A DNA stretch of 64,000 nucleotides. Source: Gigaspora rosea. Its lineage: Eukaryota; Glomeromycota; Glomeromycetes; Diversisporales; Gigasporaceae. Position numbers and translations under genes: made by a program. Positions 1 to 10,469 of this stretch are shown piece by piece; position 1 is the first letter of the stretch; every line of letters begins with the position of its first letter. A model generated the notes under the pieces. It did not search any database. It was not told where the DNA came from and was given only the letters and a program-made list of their open reading frames with translations. The stretch spans positions 1 to 64,000 of the forward strand of contig QKWP01000484.1 in the NCBI GenBank assembly GCA_003550325.1, in the 5' to 3' direction.

Positions 1-1330
1 ATTATTTTTACATTATTACATTATTACATATTATTTTAAATACTTTCGCACTTCGTCGCATCTAATTCTATTACTATATACAAAAAACTAGCTCTATACA
101 CTTATTTCCGTTCACCCCATAGTTAGCTATTATCTTCGCTTCTTTGTTTTCTATCGTCTTCGCTTTGACTAATATTTTTTTCATAATATCCCGCTTCCTT
201 TTTGAAAAACTTCAAAAAAATTCATTATTATTTGCATGCAGATAGTCTTCAACCGCCTCTTTAATCTCTTTTTGATCTGGATATATACTATATTCTAGCA
301 AAGCTTTGGAAGCACCCTTTACTTTTGGCTATAACGACGTTTCGCTCTCTTTTCTAAATATTTTTGCAAAGGCCAGAGAAAGTGCCAGGAAAGTCGCAAA
401 GTGTCGAAGAAGTCAGGAATAAATAAAATAAATTAAAAATTAAAAAAATAAGTAAAAAAAAAAATGAAAAAACATAAACGAATCCCATATCTTCATTTTT
501 CTGAAGTAAGAGTTAACGTTCTTGCAAATTCAGAAATTGCGAAAGGTTCTTGCAAAATGCCAAAAAAGTCGCGAAGTGCCAAAAAAGTCTGAGTTGGTTT
601 TCTTGCAAAGTGCCAGAAAGTAAGGGGTCTGTTCTCGCAAAGCGCCGAAATAAAATAAATTAATAAAAAAATTTTAAAAATAAGCCAAAAAAAAACAAAA
701 ACAAAAACACGAAACAAAAAAATAAATAAAGTGAAACCTTGCAAGAACTTGTAAAAACTTACATGATCTTTATAATTTGTCTGCACGTATTTATCTACAG
801 CAGACTTTAACTGAATCACATTGGGATAGATCGCTACTTGGATAATTTCTTTTGCAAAAACTTGCGAAAACTTGTGAAACTTGCGAAAACTTGTGAAACT
901 TGTGAAAACTTGTGCCCATTTCTTTAAAAAAGCATTCCTGAAAATTTAGAAATTGCTGAGGAAATCAGTTGTGTTCTTGAGTTTCAGAAGTCGTAGTTGG
1001 CATGCGCATGGTTTCGAAAGTTTTTTGTTTTTCTTGTAGAGTGCCGAAATAAAAATAAAATAAAAAATTAAAAAATAAATAAATAAAAAAAAATTGAAAA
1101 AAACAAATGAAAACAAAAAAAAACGAACCGAAAACAAAAAATGAAACGAAAATAAAAAATGAAATAAAAACAAAAAAGTGAAAAAAAACAAAATAGAAGA
1201 TTAAACAAAAGATCTAATCTGATCTTGTAGTACAGAATTTGAACATCATTGAACTATTTCGAACTATTTCGAAAAGTCTGTCTAATGCACAATCCAGGTT
1301 ACAGATCTACTGATCCTGCTTGGTTTCCTA
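1..1330. repeat. AT-rich low-complexity block with degenerate tandem repeats
   Basis: No gene is seen. The block alternates A-rich stretches with many diverged copies of short units such as GCAAAGTGCCGAAAAAGTC (about 350-650). A tight array of AAAACTTGCG / AAAACTTGTG units lies at 843-918. Open frames on the minus strand here encode only Phe/Leu-rich low-complexity peptides and are not believed. The same kind of unit, reversed, recurs near 20250-20340. Confidence 0.6.
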
Positions 1331-1337
1331 GTCCTAA

Positions 1338-1450
1338 AATATTTTGAAAGAGGATCGAAATATTTCGTAACATATTTCAAAATATTTCGAAATTAATTTC
1401 ATAATATTTCGAAAATTTGATATTTTGAAATATTTCGAAATATATTACGT
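1338..1450. repeat. Array of self-complementary TTTCGAAAT units
   Basis: About eight variants of ATATTTCGAAAT are strung together, each a near-perfect palindrome, so either strand can fold on itself. No coding potential. It resembles in architecture, not in motif, the palindromic arrays at 3209, 34581, 44902 and 53402. Confidence 0.6.
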
Positions 1451-1580
1451 AATATTTTGCTTATATTACGGTTTGTAAGATCTTATATAAGATTACGCTA
1501 TTATAAATTTGCTGATGTAGTATATGTAAGATTTAGAATAGCATTTAGTCTTAGCCATTAGCAGATTCTATAATTACTTA

Positions 1581-1676
1581 ATAAATAGATATGATTTCAT
1601 TAGTAAAATTGTTTATGATCTTGGAGCAAAATTGATCAATTCTGATCCAGCTGATCATAATTTCGATGCACTATGA
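1581..1676 (+). pseudogene. Short coding-like relic (FISKIVYDLGAKLINSDP)
   Basis: This 32-codon open stretch ending in TGA reads INRYDFISKIVYDLGAKL then INSDPADHNFDAL. A second copy at 36492-36578 keeps the same frame (WFISKIFYDLGAKLINSDPD...). Several differences between the copies change an amino acid to a similar one and none closes the frame inside the shared part. The family is not recognised. It is probably a fragment of a dispersed coding element or gene family; no start codon or further exon could be assigned. Confidence 0.35.
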
Positions 1677-1849
1677 TGTATTCGAACCCAGAATTTAGTA
1701 ACCCCAGTATGAGTTGATCCTATGCTCTGCTATTGCTAATGAAATGCTAGCAGCAAAAAATAATCTGTTTAGATTTAATTTAATTGACAAGGGTTTCATC
1801 AAGAGCTTCATTATCTTAGGTAGCACTTCCAAAAAAAATTGATCACTCT

Positions 1850-2165
1850 GAATTTTGTAATTTTGACTAATCAAAATTTAGGATCAAGCATAATATAATA
1901 ATCAAAACAAATATATTTTGTTTTCTAAGTAAAATACATGTAAAATTAAGGCTAAGAAAACTTCGTTATAATTAGGATTAGGGTTAGAAAAATATAGTGG
2001 CCATTGTAGTTATTAGCAAAATCTTATGAAAAACATTTTTAATTAGGACGCAATAAATGGTTTCCTAATAAAAATTTTAAGCTATATGTTTTTTGTAAAA
2101 AATTTTTATGTTATACCCTAATCTTAAAATTCAATTAGTTAAAATTACATGTTGTAAACATTTTT
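1850..2165. repeat. Dispersed repeat copy with a telomere-like tract
   Basis: Diverged AT-rich repeat containing ATTAGGATTAGGGTTAG at 1972-1987 and segments resembling those near 22800, 25200, 60900 and 63000 (a 'gat-caggtgtaa' segment, a run like AAAATTTTTTGTAAGAAA, and a TTAGGG-like tract). Ends are not resolved. Confidence 0.4.
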
Positions 2166-2187
2166 TTGTATTAGAAGCTAGGGCGTT

Positions 2188-2335
2188 AGTTTCATCAATA
2201 GTCAGGGGTTGTGTCAGTAGTTTTGTCAATAATCAAAGGTTTCATTAATCGTCAAGAATTTCATCAATTATCAAGAGTTTCGTCAAGCTTCAAGGGTTTC
2301 ATCAATCATCAAGGGTTTTGTCAAATGCAAATTTG
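2188..2335. repeat. 19-bp tandem repeat, about 6-7 units
   Basis: Units such as GTTTCATCAATCATCAAGG, GTTTCGTCAAGCTTCAAGA and GTTTCATTAATCGTCAAGA follow head to tail with a 19-bp period. Translated units would not keep one frame. No gene is associated. Confidence 0.75.
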
Positions 2336-3208
2336 ACGAAACCTTTCATCTTCGCAAAAATAATTGCGTTAGGTATCATTAATACTAGACCTGTTGTTAA
2401 ATGATATGTTTGTTATTATTACATTGCAATAATATAAATAATTTTCTAATTTCTATTAAACTATTGTTGCATATTATACAATTATTAAAGCTTATTATAT
2501 TGCTTATTACATCATATTAATTATATTAATTTATATAACAAATTTTTTCTATTATGAATTTCTTAATATGAAATAATACAACTTTCTTACTTGTGAAATC
2601 TTTATCAAAAATTACATTCATGAATAGAGTGTTTCAGACCTGGAAATTATTGAAATCGTCAATTTAGTATTAATTCAAGTAAAAACTAATATTATACTTT
2701 GCAAGGAAAGGAGGTGTAGGTAGAGAGGGCAAATTATAGTTTATTCAAAATTCTGTGCATCATACACGGATCTTGTGCATAATGTGAATCCCATGTGAGA
2801 TCAGATTACAAATTTCTAAGCTTCTTAATTTTTGTCTAATAAAAAAAAACCTTGCAGAATTTATTATTAAATTAATTTTCTTGTTCAAATTAGTTATTTT
2901 TTATAAATCTTATTGATTCTAAATAAAAATACTTACATAAATTTTTGCTTATATATAAAATTTACATAAAGAATTCTTATAATATTTAAGTATACTAGAT
3001 ATGTTAATGCAAACCAGATAATACAGTAATACCAGTCAGATAATTTTATTTTGGAATCATATTAAAAATCCTGTGTAGGCTCTAAAAAATTTTGTATGTG
3101 ATATATGGTATTATACGTGGGATTTTGCATAGATTATGCACATGCCCATCTCTAGGTGTAGGTGGCTCAAAAGAAGTAATTTATTATGTACAAGATGTTG
3201 TAAATATG

Positions 3209-3778
3209 TAGGGATAGTAAAATTCCTAAATTCAAAACCTAAGAACCTGGTTTTAGAACCAAAACCAGGTCCCAATTTTGGAACCTAGGTTCTTAGGTTC
3301 ATAGTAGATTATTTAGGATTATAGTAGGTTCTTAGGTTCTTAAATTATTAGGTTCTTATATAGGTCCTTAGGTTTTTAGGTTCTTACATAGATCTTTAGG
3401 TTCTTAGGTTCTTAGGTTCTTATATAGGTTCTTAGGTTCTTAGGTTCTTAGATTCTTATGTAGATCCTTAGGTTCTTAGGTTCTTATGTATATCCTTAGA
3501 TTCTTAGGTTCTTAAATTCAATTTCTAATGCAATGAGTATATCTGATCAGGCTTTAGAGCCAGGCTTCAGAACCAGGTTCTGAAATCAGATTTTGGAACT
3601 AAGTTCAGGAACCAGGATTAGATGCCAGGTTCAAAAACCAGGTTCAGGAATCAGGTTTGGGAACCAGGTTTGGAACTGGGTTTTGACACTTTTTAAAAAA
3701 CCAGGTTCTTAGATTTTTGTAATGGAACCTAAAGGTTCTAAACCAAAAACTAAACCTAAACCAACCTAACCATCCCTA
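3209..3778. mobile_element. Palindromic-array element with TAGGGAT ends (GGTTCTTA array)
   Basis: The left end TAGGGATAGT and the right end ACCATCCCTA are inverted. The interior consists of TTCTTAGG/GGTTCTTAG repeats (3280-3530) flanked by inverted AACCAGGTT-type units. A related copy lies at 34581-34977. The TAGGGATG terminus resembles the Ac/hAT terminal repeat. The 8-bp flanks TAAATATG and TGAATGCA share only four positions, though the others are all transitions, so the target duplication is weak here. Non-coding. Confidence 0.5.
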
Positions 3779-4725
3779 TGAATGCATTCTATGAAATAAT
3801 ATAAAAATTGTTTAAATTTTTTTAATTATGTGAATTTTTTCTGTAGTGTTTTTATTATTGATTATACAATTTTTTTTATTTAAATTTATAAAGCAGTTTT
3901 TGTATTAAAAATATTCTTGTAATATTGAGAAACACCAAGAGGAATCTCACACAGTTTATCAATAAAAATAGAGGCAAAACTTCACCTTAACAACAAAAAA
4001 AAAATTTTATAAAGCAGTTTTTTTAAATTTCTTTATGAAATTTTATATAAATTTTTATGATATAATTAATATTATTAATAGTCATATAGTTTTTACTATT
4101 TGGTCATATAATTTTATCTTTTTTTTTAATTTTCCCATTGAGAAATAAAGTACTATGTTATTTGTCAATTTGAAATCAACCTAATTTGTAAAATAATACA
4201 GAACACATGCACTTAGAAAGGTTTGACTATAGAACCTTTTAGTAACTTAGACTTTTTCTAGCAATACAGTATTGCAATATATAAACCAAAAAAAGTTATT
4301 AGAGTAAATATAGTATGTACTAATGAAAAGAGTTTTAATTGCTAAAAGGGGCTATAAATACATTTTTTTAAGTTTATTATTATTATTATTATTAATATGA
4401 CCATTTGAAGTTAATTTTTTGGTTAGCATTACTTTTCAGAACTTTCAGAAAGGGGAAGTAGAAGCAAATGAAACAGATATATAAAATAAACAAACTATTT
4501 TTAATGTAGTAAGTCTATTATAATAAATTGATTTAGTCTGAAAATTCTAGTTATGTTGCTAATTAGATTAGATAAATTTGTTTAATAGTTAATATTATAT
4601 TCTTATATAAAAGAAAAGAGTAAAAATAAATAAATAAATAAAAATTATATCATGTACTCATCTGAAAAAAAAACTTTGTATATACAATTTTATAGCCAAA
4701 ATTTTTATAATCTAATAAGGATGCT
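3779..4725. other. Intergenic AT-rich DNA, no gene seen
   Basis: A short (ATT)n tract lies at 4376-4395. No open frame of interest, RNA gene or clear element boundary was found. Confidence 0.5.
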
Positions 4726-4870
4726 GACATTTATTAGGTAATATTTTAGAGGTGTGGTCAAGAAAAATCTTACCTTAGTTAAATTTAATTGGCCAAAATT
4801 CTATTTATAGATCTTATCTAGGGGTGGAGGTAAGCTCCTATAGTAAATAGATATTAGATAATAAATGTTA
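4726..4870. mobile_element. MITE, about 145 bp
   Basis: Imperfect inverted ends: GACATTTATTAGGTAAT on the left and ATTAGATAATAAATGTT on the right. The right half (ATAGTAAATAGATATTAGAT) recurs at about 21388-21415 in a second copy. Non-coding. Confidence 0.55.
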
Positions 4871-5115
4871 TTAGATCTGTATTATTTTCACAGATTAGAA
4901 TTTTGGATTTACTAATTAATAAAATAAATTACTAATCAGATTATTTAAAAATAATATAAAAAATATTGATTTGAATAATTGTTTTGTAATAGTTATTTCA
5001 TAAAAGTTAAATATTTATTTAAATAATTCTTCTTCTTATTAATACTAATTCTCTAGCTCTTCACAATTAATTAAAAAAACAAATATTTTTTTAGTAGTTT
5101 TTTTTTTGAATATTT

Positions 5116-5612
5116 TATTTTTATTTATTTATTTATTTTTTTTGACAGTTTTGCCAATATTATTTTAGTAATTTATAACAAACATAGTTATTATTTTTAT
5201 TTTTACTAATACAACCCGACTTCTTGCAGCTTGCCTTTATGCTGCCCAAAAGCAACCTGCTTATTAACCACTACAGTAGCTAAAAATCTTTGCAGCCAAT
5301 TTTCAGACTACTGCGCCATAAGTTCAGTAATATTTAGACTTAGGCCTCACATTATATCTTATAACTTTGGTTATACCAAATCAGGGTTCTAGTACAGCCC
5401 TTGTTGCCATAGCTTTTGTTGTAGATCACTGCCCATTCTAGGTAATTAAGTATATCATGAATGTTCTAGGTCCCTGGATCCCACAGTGTTTCAGTTTTCT
5501 AATTAGTTTAGCCCAGCTGGCTATTTTTGCAAATCACCACCACTTGGATTTGAACTAGCAACCTTGTAATTTGAGATCTCAAAGCATAACTACTATGCTA
5601 TTGACCCTAAGG
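5116..5612 (-). mobile_element. tRNA-derived SINE, 497 bp, full length
   Basis: Read on the minus strand, the element starts at 5612 with a tRNA-like head: an A-box-like TAGCATAGTAGTTATGC at 5583-5599 and a perfect B box AGTTCAAATCC at 5546-5556. An unrelated body follows, and the element ends in an A-rich tail of AAAT units (plus-strand T-rich 5116-5145). It is flanked by a 14-bp direct repeat TTTTTTGAATATTT at 5102-5115 and 5613-5626. Head with Pol III boxes, A-rich tail and a long target-site duplication together are the signature of LINE-driven retroposition (known for SINEs). No LINE is seen here. The head is too decayed to be called a working tRNA. Confidence 0.8.
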
Positions 5613-5626
5613 TTTTTTGAATATTT

Positions 5627-7160
5627 ATTGCAAACTGAAATAAAAATAGCCAAATAGGAACTAAAATTTTATTTTTTATTATTTATTTATTTTTTTTGTT
5701 TTTTTTTAATAATTTGTTATTTTTTTAATTTGGTTTAATTTTATTTTTAAATTATTTTTTTCATTTTTTTAACCTTTTAATTTTTATTGGGAATATGTTT
5801 TCCATGTACCTGCATAGTTGTGCACCCCTTATACATTATATATAAACAATGATTATTTTTTAATCATTGTTTTTTTTTTTGTATTCTTTTTTTTGCTTTT
5901 GCTTTTTTGTTACTGTTTATTAATTTTTTTTAACCCTTTGTAGTTGCTTTGTCATAGTTGGTGTCATTATTTGTGGCATCGTTGGTATTGTTATTAGTGT
6001 CTTATTGCTAGTATCACCATTAGATTTCTTCTAGGTTCAGCGTCTTGACATTTTTGTAAAGTGGTCTTGGCATTCTTGCGAGTGGTCTTGCTTGTTTCTC
6101 ATGTATGTTCTCGTAAGGTAGTCTTGCTTGTTTCTTGTGTGTATTCTCATAAAGTGGTCTTGCTTGTTTCTTGTGTGTGTCCTTGCAAGATAGTCTTGCT
6201 TGTTTCTTATGTGCATTCTCATTAAGCATGGAATTAGCGGCTCTTGGTGAATTTTTTTTTCTTTTATCTTCTTTTGTCTTAATTTAACTAATAGAGTTTT
6301 TTTTCAAAGTGGTCTTAGCATTCTTGTGGGATGGTTTTGTGTGTTTCTTGTATACGTCCTTGTGGGGGTAGTATTGGGCATTTCTTTGGCAGTCTTACGA
6401 TATTTCTCATTGGGAATCACCGAAATGTGGCTTTGGTGAGTAGTTTTCTTTGTTTTTTTTTTTCTTTATTTTCTTGTCTTAATTTAACTAATGTTCTTTT
6501 TTTTTAACTTTGTCAGTATTCTTGTAGGGTGGTCTTGCATGTTTCTTGTTTGCATCCTCATGGAGTAATATCGCGTGTTTCTCTAGTGTTCATACAATGT
6601 GGCCTTATTTCTCAGAGTGGTCTGTTTGGGAATTAGTAGCTCTTGGCAAGTAGTTTTCTTTGTTTTTTTTCTTTTATTTTTTTTGTCTTATTTTAACTAA
6701 TGTTCTTTTTTTTCTACTTAAATTTGTTGTTGGAGTCATTTATATTATTGGAGTTATTGAAGTTTTTATTAGAGTTAGGTAAATTTATTATTGAGTTTAT
6801 GTTTTTTTTCTTGTAATTACTAATGTTTATGTTTTTTTTCTTGTAATTACTAAAGTTTTTTTCTTTAGCATAATTTTGTCATTGGAGTTATTGCTCTTGG
6901 AGTTATTGGATTCATCGTTCTTTGGAGTTGTTGTTCTTGGAGCTACTGATTTCATTGCCTATAGAGTTTTCATTGGTCAAGTTTCACTTATTTCAATACG
7001 GATTTCATCTGAAATAGGTGGTTCAACTCTGTGTTTCGAATTTAGTAAGTGGGTAGTTGGGTTAGGGTTTGAGTTAGAGTTGGAGTTTGATAGGGTTAGG
7101 GTTAGTATTAGGGTAGCTGCGCGATACAGTCATGCTAAAACCAGGAATGTGATTTAACTG
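5627..7160. repeat. T-rich region with diverged tandem repeats
   Basis: T-rich spacer followed by diverged repeats of a 'ctcttggtgagtagttttctttg...tgtcttaatttaactaa' type unit near 6240, 6430 and 6645. A tract of TTAGGG-like degenerate sequence (GGGTTAGGGTTAG) lies near 7060-7120. The open frame at 6876-7157 runs through this tract and is regarded as chance. Confidence 0.5.
6080..6229. repeat. 36-bp tandem repeat (12-residue periodic frame)
   Basis: About four units of 36 bp carry the core GTCTTGCTTGTTTCTTGTGT. Because 36 is a multiple of three, the minus strand stays open and would encode a 12-residue repeat (HKKQARPLYENT and variants), but no gene context, start context or flanking domain supports a protein. 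Treated as a satellite-like repeat. Confidence 0.65.
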
Positions 7161-7273
7161 TTATTTGGCTTAATTGGTTATCAATTTATAAATATCCTAC
7201 TTGAAACAAGACACACACTGAAACAACTTTTAGGCATAAAGTATCTTTCCTATATGCTTCTCTTTATTCATTA

Positions 7274-7613
7274 CAGTCAACCCTTCATAAATGCAACTCA
7301 TAGAAACAAGCCTGCAATGTGCATTTAGTGAGGTTTGCATTTAAAAAGAGGCAATTAAATTGTAGCTTTAAAAATTAAATCATCAAATTTGTGTAACTTC
7401 TACCAAAACTGTATAACCTATCTTAAATACTAAAATTTGATTGGCTATGTGCATTTAGGGAAGTTAGTATAATATAAAATGTTATTCAAAAGAATGTGCA
7501 TTTACAAAATATAGAACGTGCATTTAGTACTAATAACATTTTACAGAATAGAAAAAATGTGCATTTAGGGAGGTATTGCATTTATAAAGGTTGCATTTAT
7601 AGAGGTCCAACTG
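7274..7613. mobile_element. Tigger-type MITE, 340 bp, TA duplication
   Basis: Terminal inverted repeats begin CAGTCAACCCTTCATAAATG on the left and, reverse-complemented, CAGTTGGACCTCTATAAATG on the right, flanked by TA at 7272-7273 and 7614-7615. CAGT ends with a TA target are typical of the pogo/Tigger branch of Tc1-mariner. The interior repeats the GTGCATTTAGGGAGG motif. Further copies lie at 28891, 44314 and 45302. It could be mobilised by a relative of the transposase relic at 48263. Confidence 0.8.
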
Positions 7614-7921
7614 TACAATCAAAAGATTAACTTTTGCTCTTTTTATTTATATTAATTCTGCGATTACATATATCGTATAACACCTATAATTCTCTAATTT
7701 TACTTTTTTCATTATAATAAAATAAACTTCTAAATTTTACTAATAAAATCATCTTTGTTACGGTAATTGGTGATTACAATACTGTTGCTTAACATTATAA
7801 TACTTGTTATAATTCTGGTCGACTATATTACCAAATAAGCTGTTTGAATTTATTTTCATTCTATCTTAGCACTTTTCACTTTGTTATACATTTCGTATTA
7901 AATTATTAATAATCACATTTT

Positions 7922-8250
7922 AGACAACTTAGTTTATAAACAATTAATTTACAGACAAGATTATTCTACAGACAGTTATGGTTAATTCACAAACAAATCA
8001 TTTTGTTAACAATATATTTAGCCAACAATTTTTCATAAATTGCACCAGCTTTACTATAAATTCTCGAAACAATGTCCATGCCTACTATTTTGAGAATTTA
8101 CGGTAAATTTAAACTTAACTTTAATGAAAATAACTAGAATTAATTTGTCTATATCATTTAAATAACTGCAAATAAAACAAACTTGTTTGTGAAAAATCGA
8201 TTGTAAAATAATCTTACCTGTAATTAAATTTTCTGCAAACTAAGTTGTCT
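7922..8250. mobile_element. MITE with AGACAACTTAGTTT ends
   Basis: Imperfect inverted repeats of about 45 bp: the left starts AGACAACTTAGTTTATAAAC and the right, reversed, AGACAACTTAGTTTGCAGAA. Sub-terminal short GACA-type units recur inside, as in the elements at 26241 and 48941. Non-coding. Confidence 0.65.
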
Positions 8251-9526
8251 GTGAAGTAATTTTTGATGAGTTGATGCTACTGAATAGAATATTAAGTAAA
8301 AACTCAATAAAATCGAAATAGATCATAATAAATACAATTTGAATTTTAAGGCAGTCTGATAGCAATAGAGAATATTTTACCTGATTTCGTTCCATCATAT
8401 GATAATATTACTGTGTTCTCAGAATAATACAAATACCAAATCTGGTATTACGATTAGTTGGAGAGCTTGATGACATTGGGCCAGTTTAGTTTGATCGTGA
8501 ACAAATTGTTATTAAGATTAAATGGTTTAAAACGATGACTAACACACATAATTATAGGTATAAGGATCCTCTTTATTAATATGAATCAATATATTGGATT
8601 ATTACAGAAATACTATGGGGCTTCCAGAAATTACGTGATTTTTAGGTGGTTGGGTGGGTTTACTAAATTATCAGGTTATATATATATAATATATATAATA
8701 CATATATATAATCAACAATATGCATCAATCGGAATATTTGTTATACTATATATGAATTGTATCGCATTATACCAGGAGCGAAGTATGAAATATCAAGTAT
8801 ATGGTTTATAGACAAGTTAAGTGATGTCTGCAATTCTGGGTATCTAATTGGATAAAAAATCCTTGTGACTTTTTGTAACACCTCAAACAATACTAAAAAA
8901 GGTTATCAAAAGAAATTGCATATCTAATTAGTAAAAAAAATTTTTAACCATAGTATTGATGTTGCAATAAAGCATATACCAGGAATGTACGAAGTGCATA
9001 GTTTACTGAAGAGTTAAATAGTGAAACTTGTGTCTTTAGATTTCTATATTAGTTCATGTGTCTATGTTGATGTGCGTATATACTGTATGTACATAAATAT
9101 TCGATTATATTTCTATAGTACGATGGGTTTGATTTTTTTGACTAGTTATTGATTAAACACAAAAAAGTACTGTTAGTATTATTAATTGATCTTTTATGTG
9201 CTGTATGGGAGTGGATTCTCAGTATCTGATTGAAAAAATATTGTGTGTGACCAGCACTTTTGAGAGGCGCCTAGAATTAATGTCTACAGAAACTAGTAGA
9301 TTGATCCATTCTGGACCTTGTTGTGTGTACTATATCTTTGATTAGTTTTTTTTAGCTATATAGTGTAATATGAATAACAAACTACATATCAAGCCTTTGA
9401 GTCCAGTAATACTAGTAATGTTTCTGCGCCCAATATCACAATATTGATTTATTCTGCTCCTGCTTTATGATCATCATATTCCTTATATTATTATTAAATT
9501 GATCATATCTCTGATCTTATCCCTTA
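8251..9526. other. Unassigned AT-rich DNA with a small dispersed motif
   Basis: No convincing gene; the 76-codon frame at 8581 contains a TA-microsatellite and is not supported. A diverged block with 'ATACCAGGAATG...TAGTTTA' occurs near 8768 and 8966 and again near 16590, so part of this region is an unrecognised dispersed repeat. Confidence 0.45.
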
Positions 9527-9645
9527 GTTTGTACTACTTCGCAGGCAAATTTGCCTGTATAATTATTATAAATATACCTCTGATCTATTTTTTAATTATT
9601 TAAGATATTTAAATAAAATTTGGTATTATAATATTTAATAACTAG
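9527..9645. mobile_element. Fragment of the GCAGGCAAATTTGCCTG element
   Basis: End fragment of the roughly 650-bp element seen at 12037-12686. It has the terminal stretch ATCCCTTAGTTTGTACTA, then the palindrome CAGGCAAATTTGCCTG at 9542-9557, then matching interior (CTCTGATCTATTTTTTAATT). The other half is missing. Confidence 0.6.
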
Positions 9646-10078
9646 TTCGATAGGTGGCGCGAAGCACTACCTATCTTATTCAGTATTTTTTATTAAAATC
9701 ATTAGCAACTTATTGTTAAAATTTTTATTACGAAACTTATTATCTATTAAGTGCTCAGATTATATATAGTTAAATTTAAAAAAAAATCATTTTTTATTAT
9801 TTTCTTTCGGAATTGCACTAATTAAATTTATTTATATAATAAAAATTACATGTCTAGAAGGAGCATAATACTGTATTGGTTATTTGTCGTAAACAGATAT
9901 GAGGAAAAATCTGATATCTAGATGTTATTTTGCGTTTATATAGTTTATTAGTTACTTATTATATGTAGTGTTATATTGAGCTGATTTCTTTATGACTTCC
10001 TCATAATTACTGTATCTGGAAGTTGATAGAAAGTCGGAACTATTTAGTATATTTTCCATGATGCTGATCTTTGTTGCA
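9646..10078. other. AT-rich DNA, no gene seen
   Basis: From about 10000 the sequence (TCATAATTACTGTATCTGGA onward) is paralogous to 10370-10410 and 11670-11750, indicating a locally duplicated dispersed repeat that hosts the MITE at 10087. Confidence 0.45.
9649..9675. other. GC-rich hairpin in AT-rich DNA
   Basis: GATAGGT at 9649-9655 pairs with ACCTATC at 9669-9675 around a GC-rich loop (GGCGCGAAGCACT). It is conspicuous against its surroundings. No function can be assigned. Confidence 0.4.
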
Positions 10079-10086
10079 CTGCCTGG

Positions 10087-10358
10087 CAGTGTTGTATACG
10101 GACATTGTCCCGCCGATTTTTCAGGGACGCGGACAGTCCGGGACGGGACGTCCGGGACATGTCCGCAATAATGTCCCAACATGATACATGTCCGCCAAGT
10201 AAAACCAATCAAATTGCGGAATTATACGAATTTTATTGGTAGATGATCACGTGTTGAGTTGCAAAATGTCCGGGACAAAAAAAATTCTGGGCGGACATGT
10301 CCCGGACGTCCCGTCCTGGACTGTCCGCCGTCCGTGTCCGTGTCCCATGACAACACTG
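10087..10358. mobile_element. hAT-type MITE, 272 bp, 8-bp target duplication
   Basis: Terminal inverted repeats CAGTGTTGT / ACAACACTG are followed inside by unusually GC-rich inverted blocks (GTCCGGGACGGGACGTCCGG region). It is flanked by CTGCCTGG (10079-10086) and CTGCCCGG (10359-10366), an 8-bp duplication with one mismatch. A paralogous uninterrupted sequence at about 11684-11705 (TTGCACTCCTCGGTAC) shows the empty site. CAG ends and 8-bp duplications are characteristic of hAT transposons. Non-coding. Confidence 0.85.
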
Positions 10359-10469
10359 CTGCCCGGTACCACATAATTACTGGATTTGGAAGTTGATAAA
10401 AGTCATTTAATAATATTAATTTGCTGCACAGTCGTATTATAATTATCGAAATAACAGTAAATTTTCGAT

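Noticed and set aside
5540..5612. A functional minus-strand tRNA gene
   Set aside because: Good internal boxes, but acceptor and anticodon stems are poor and the element continues into a SINE body with target duplications.
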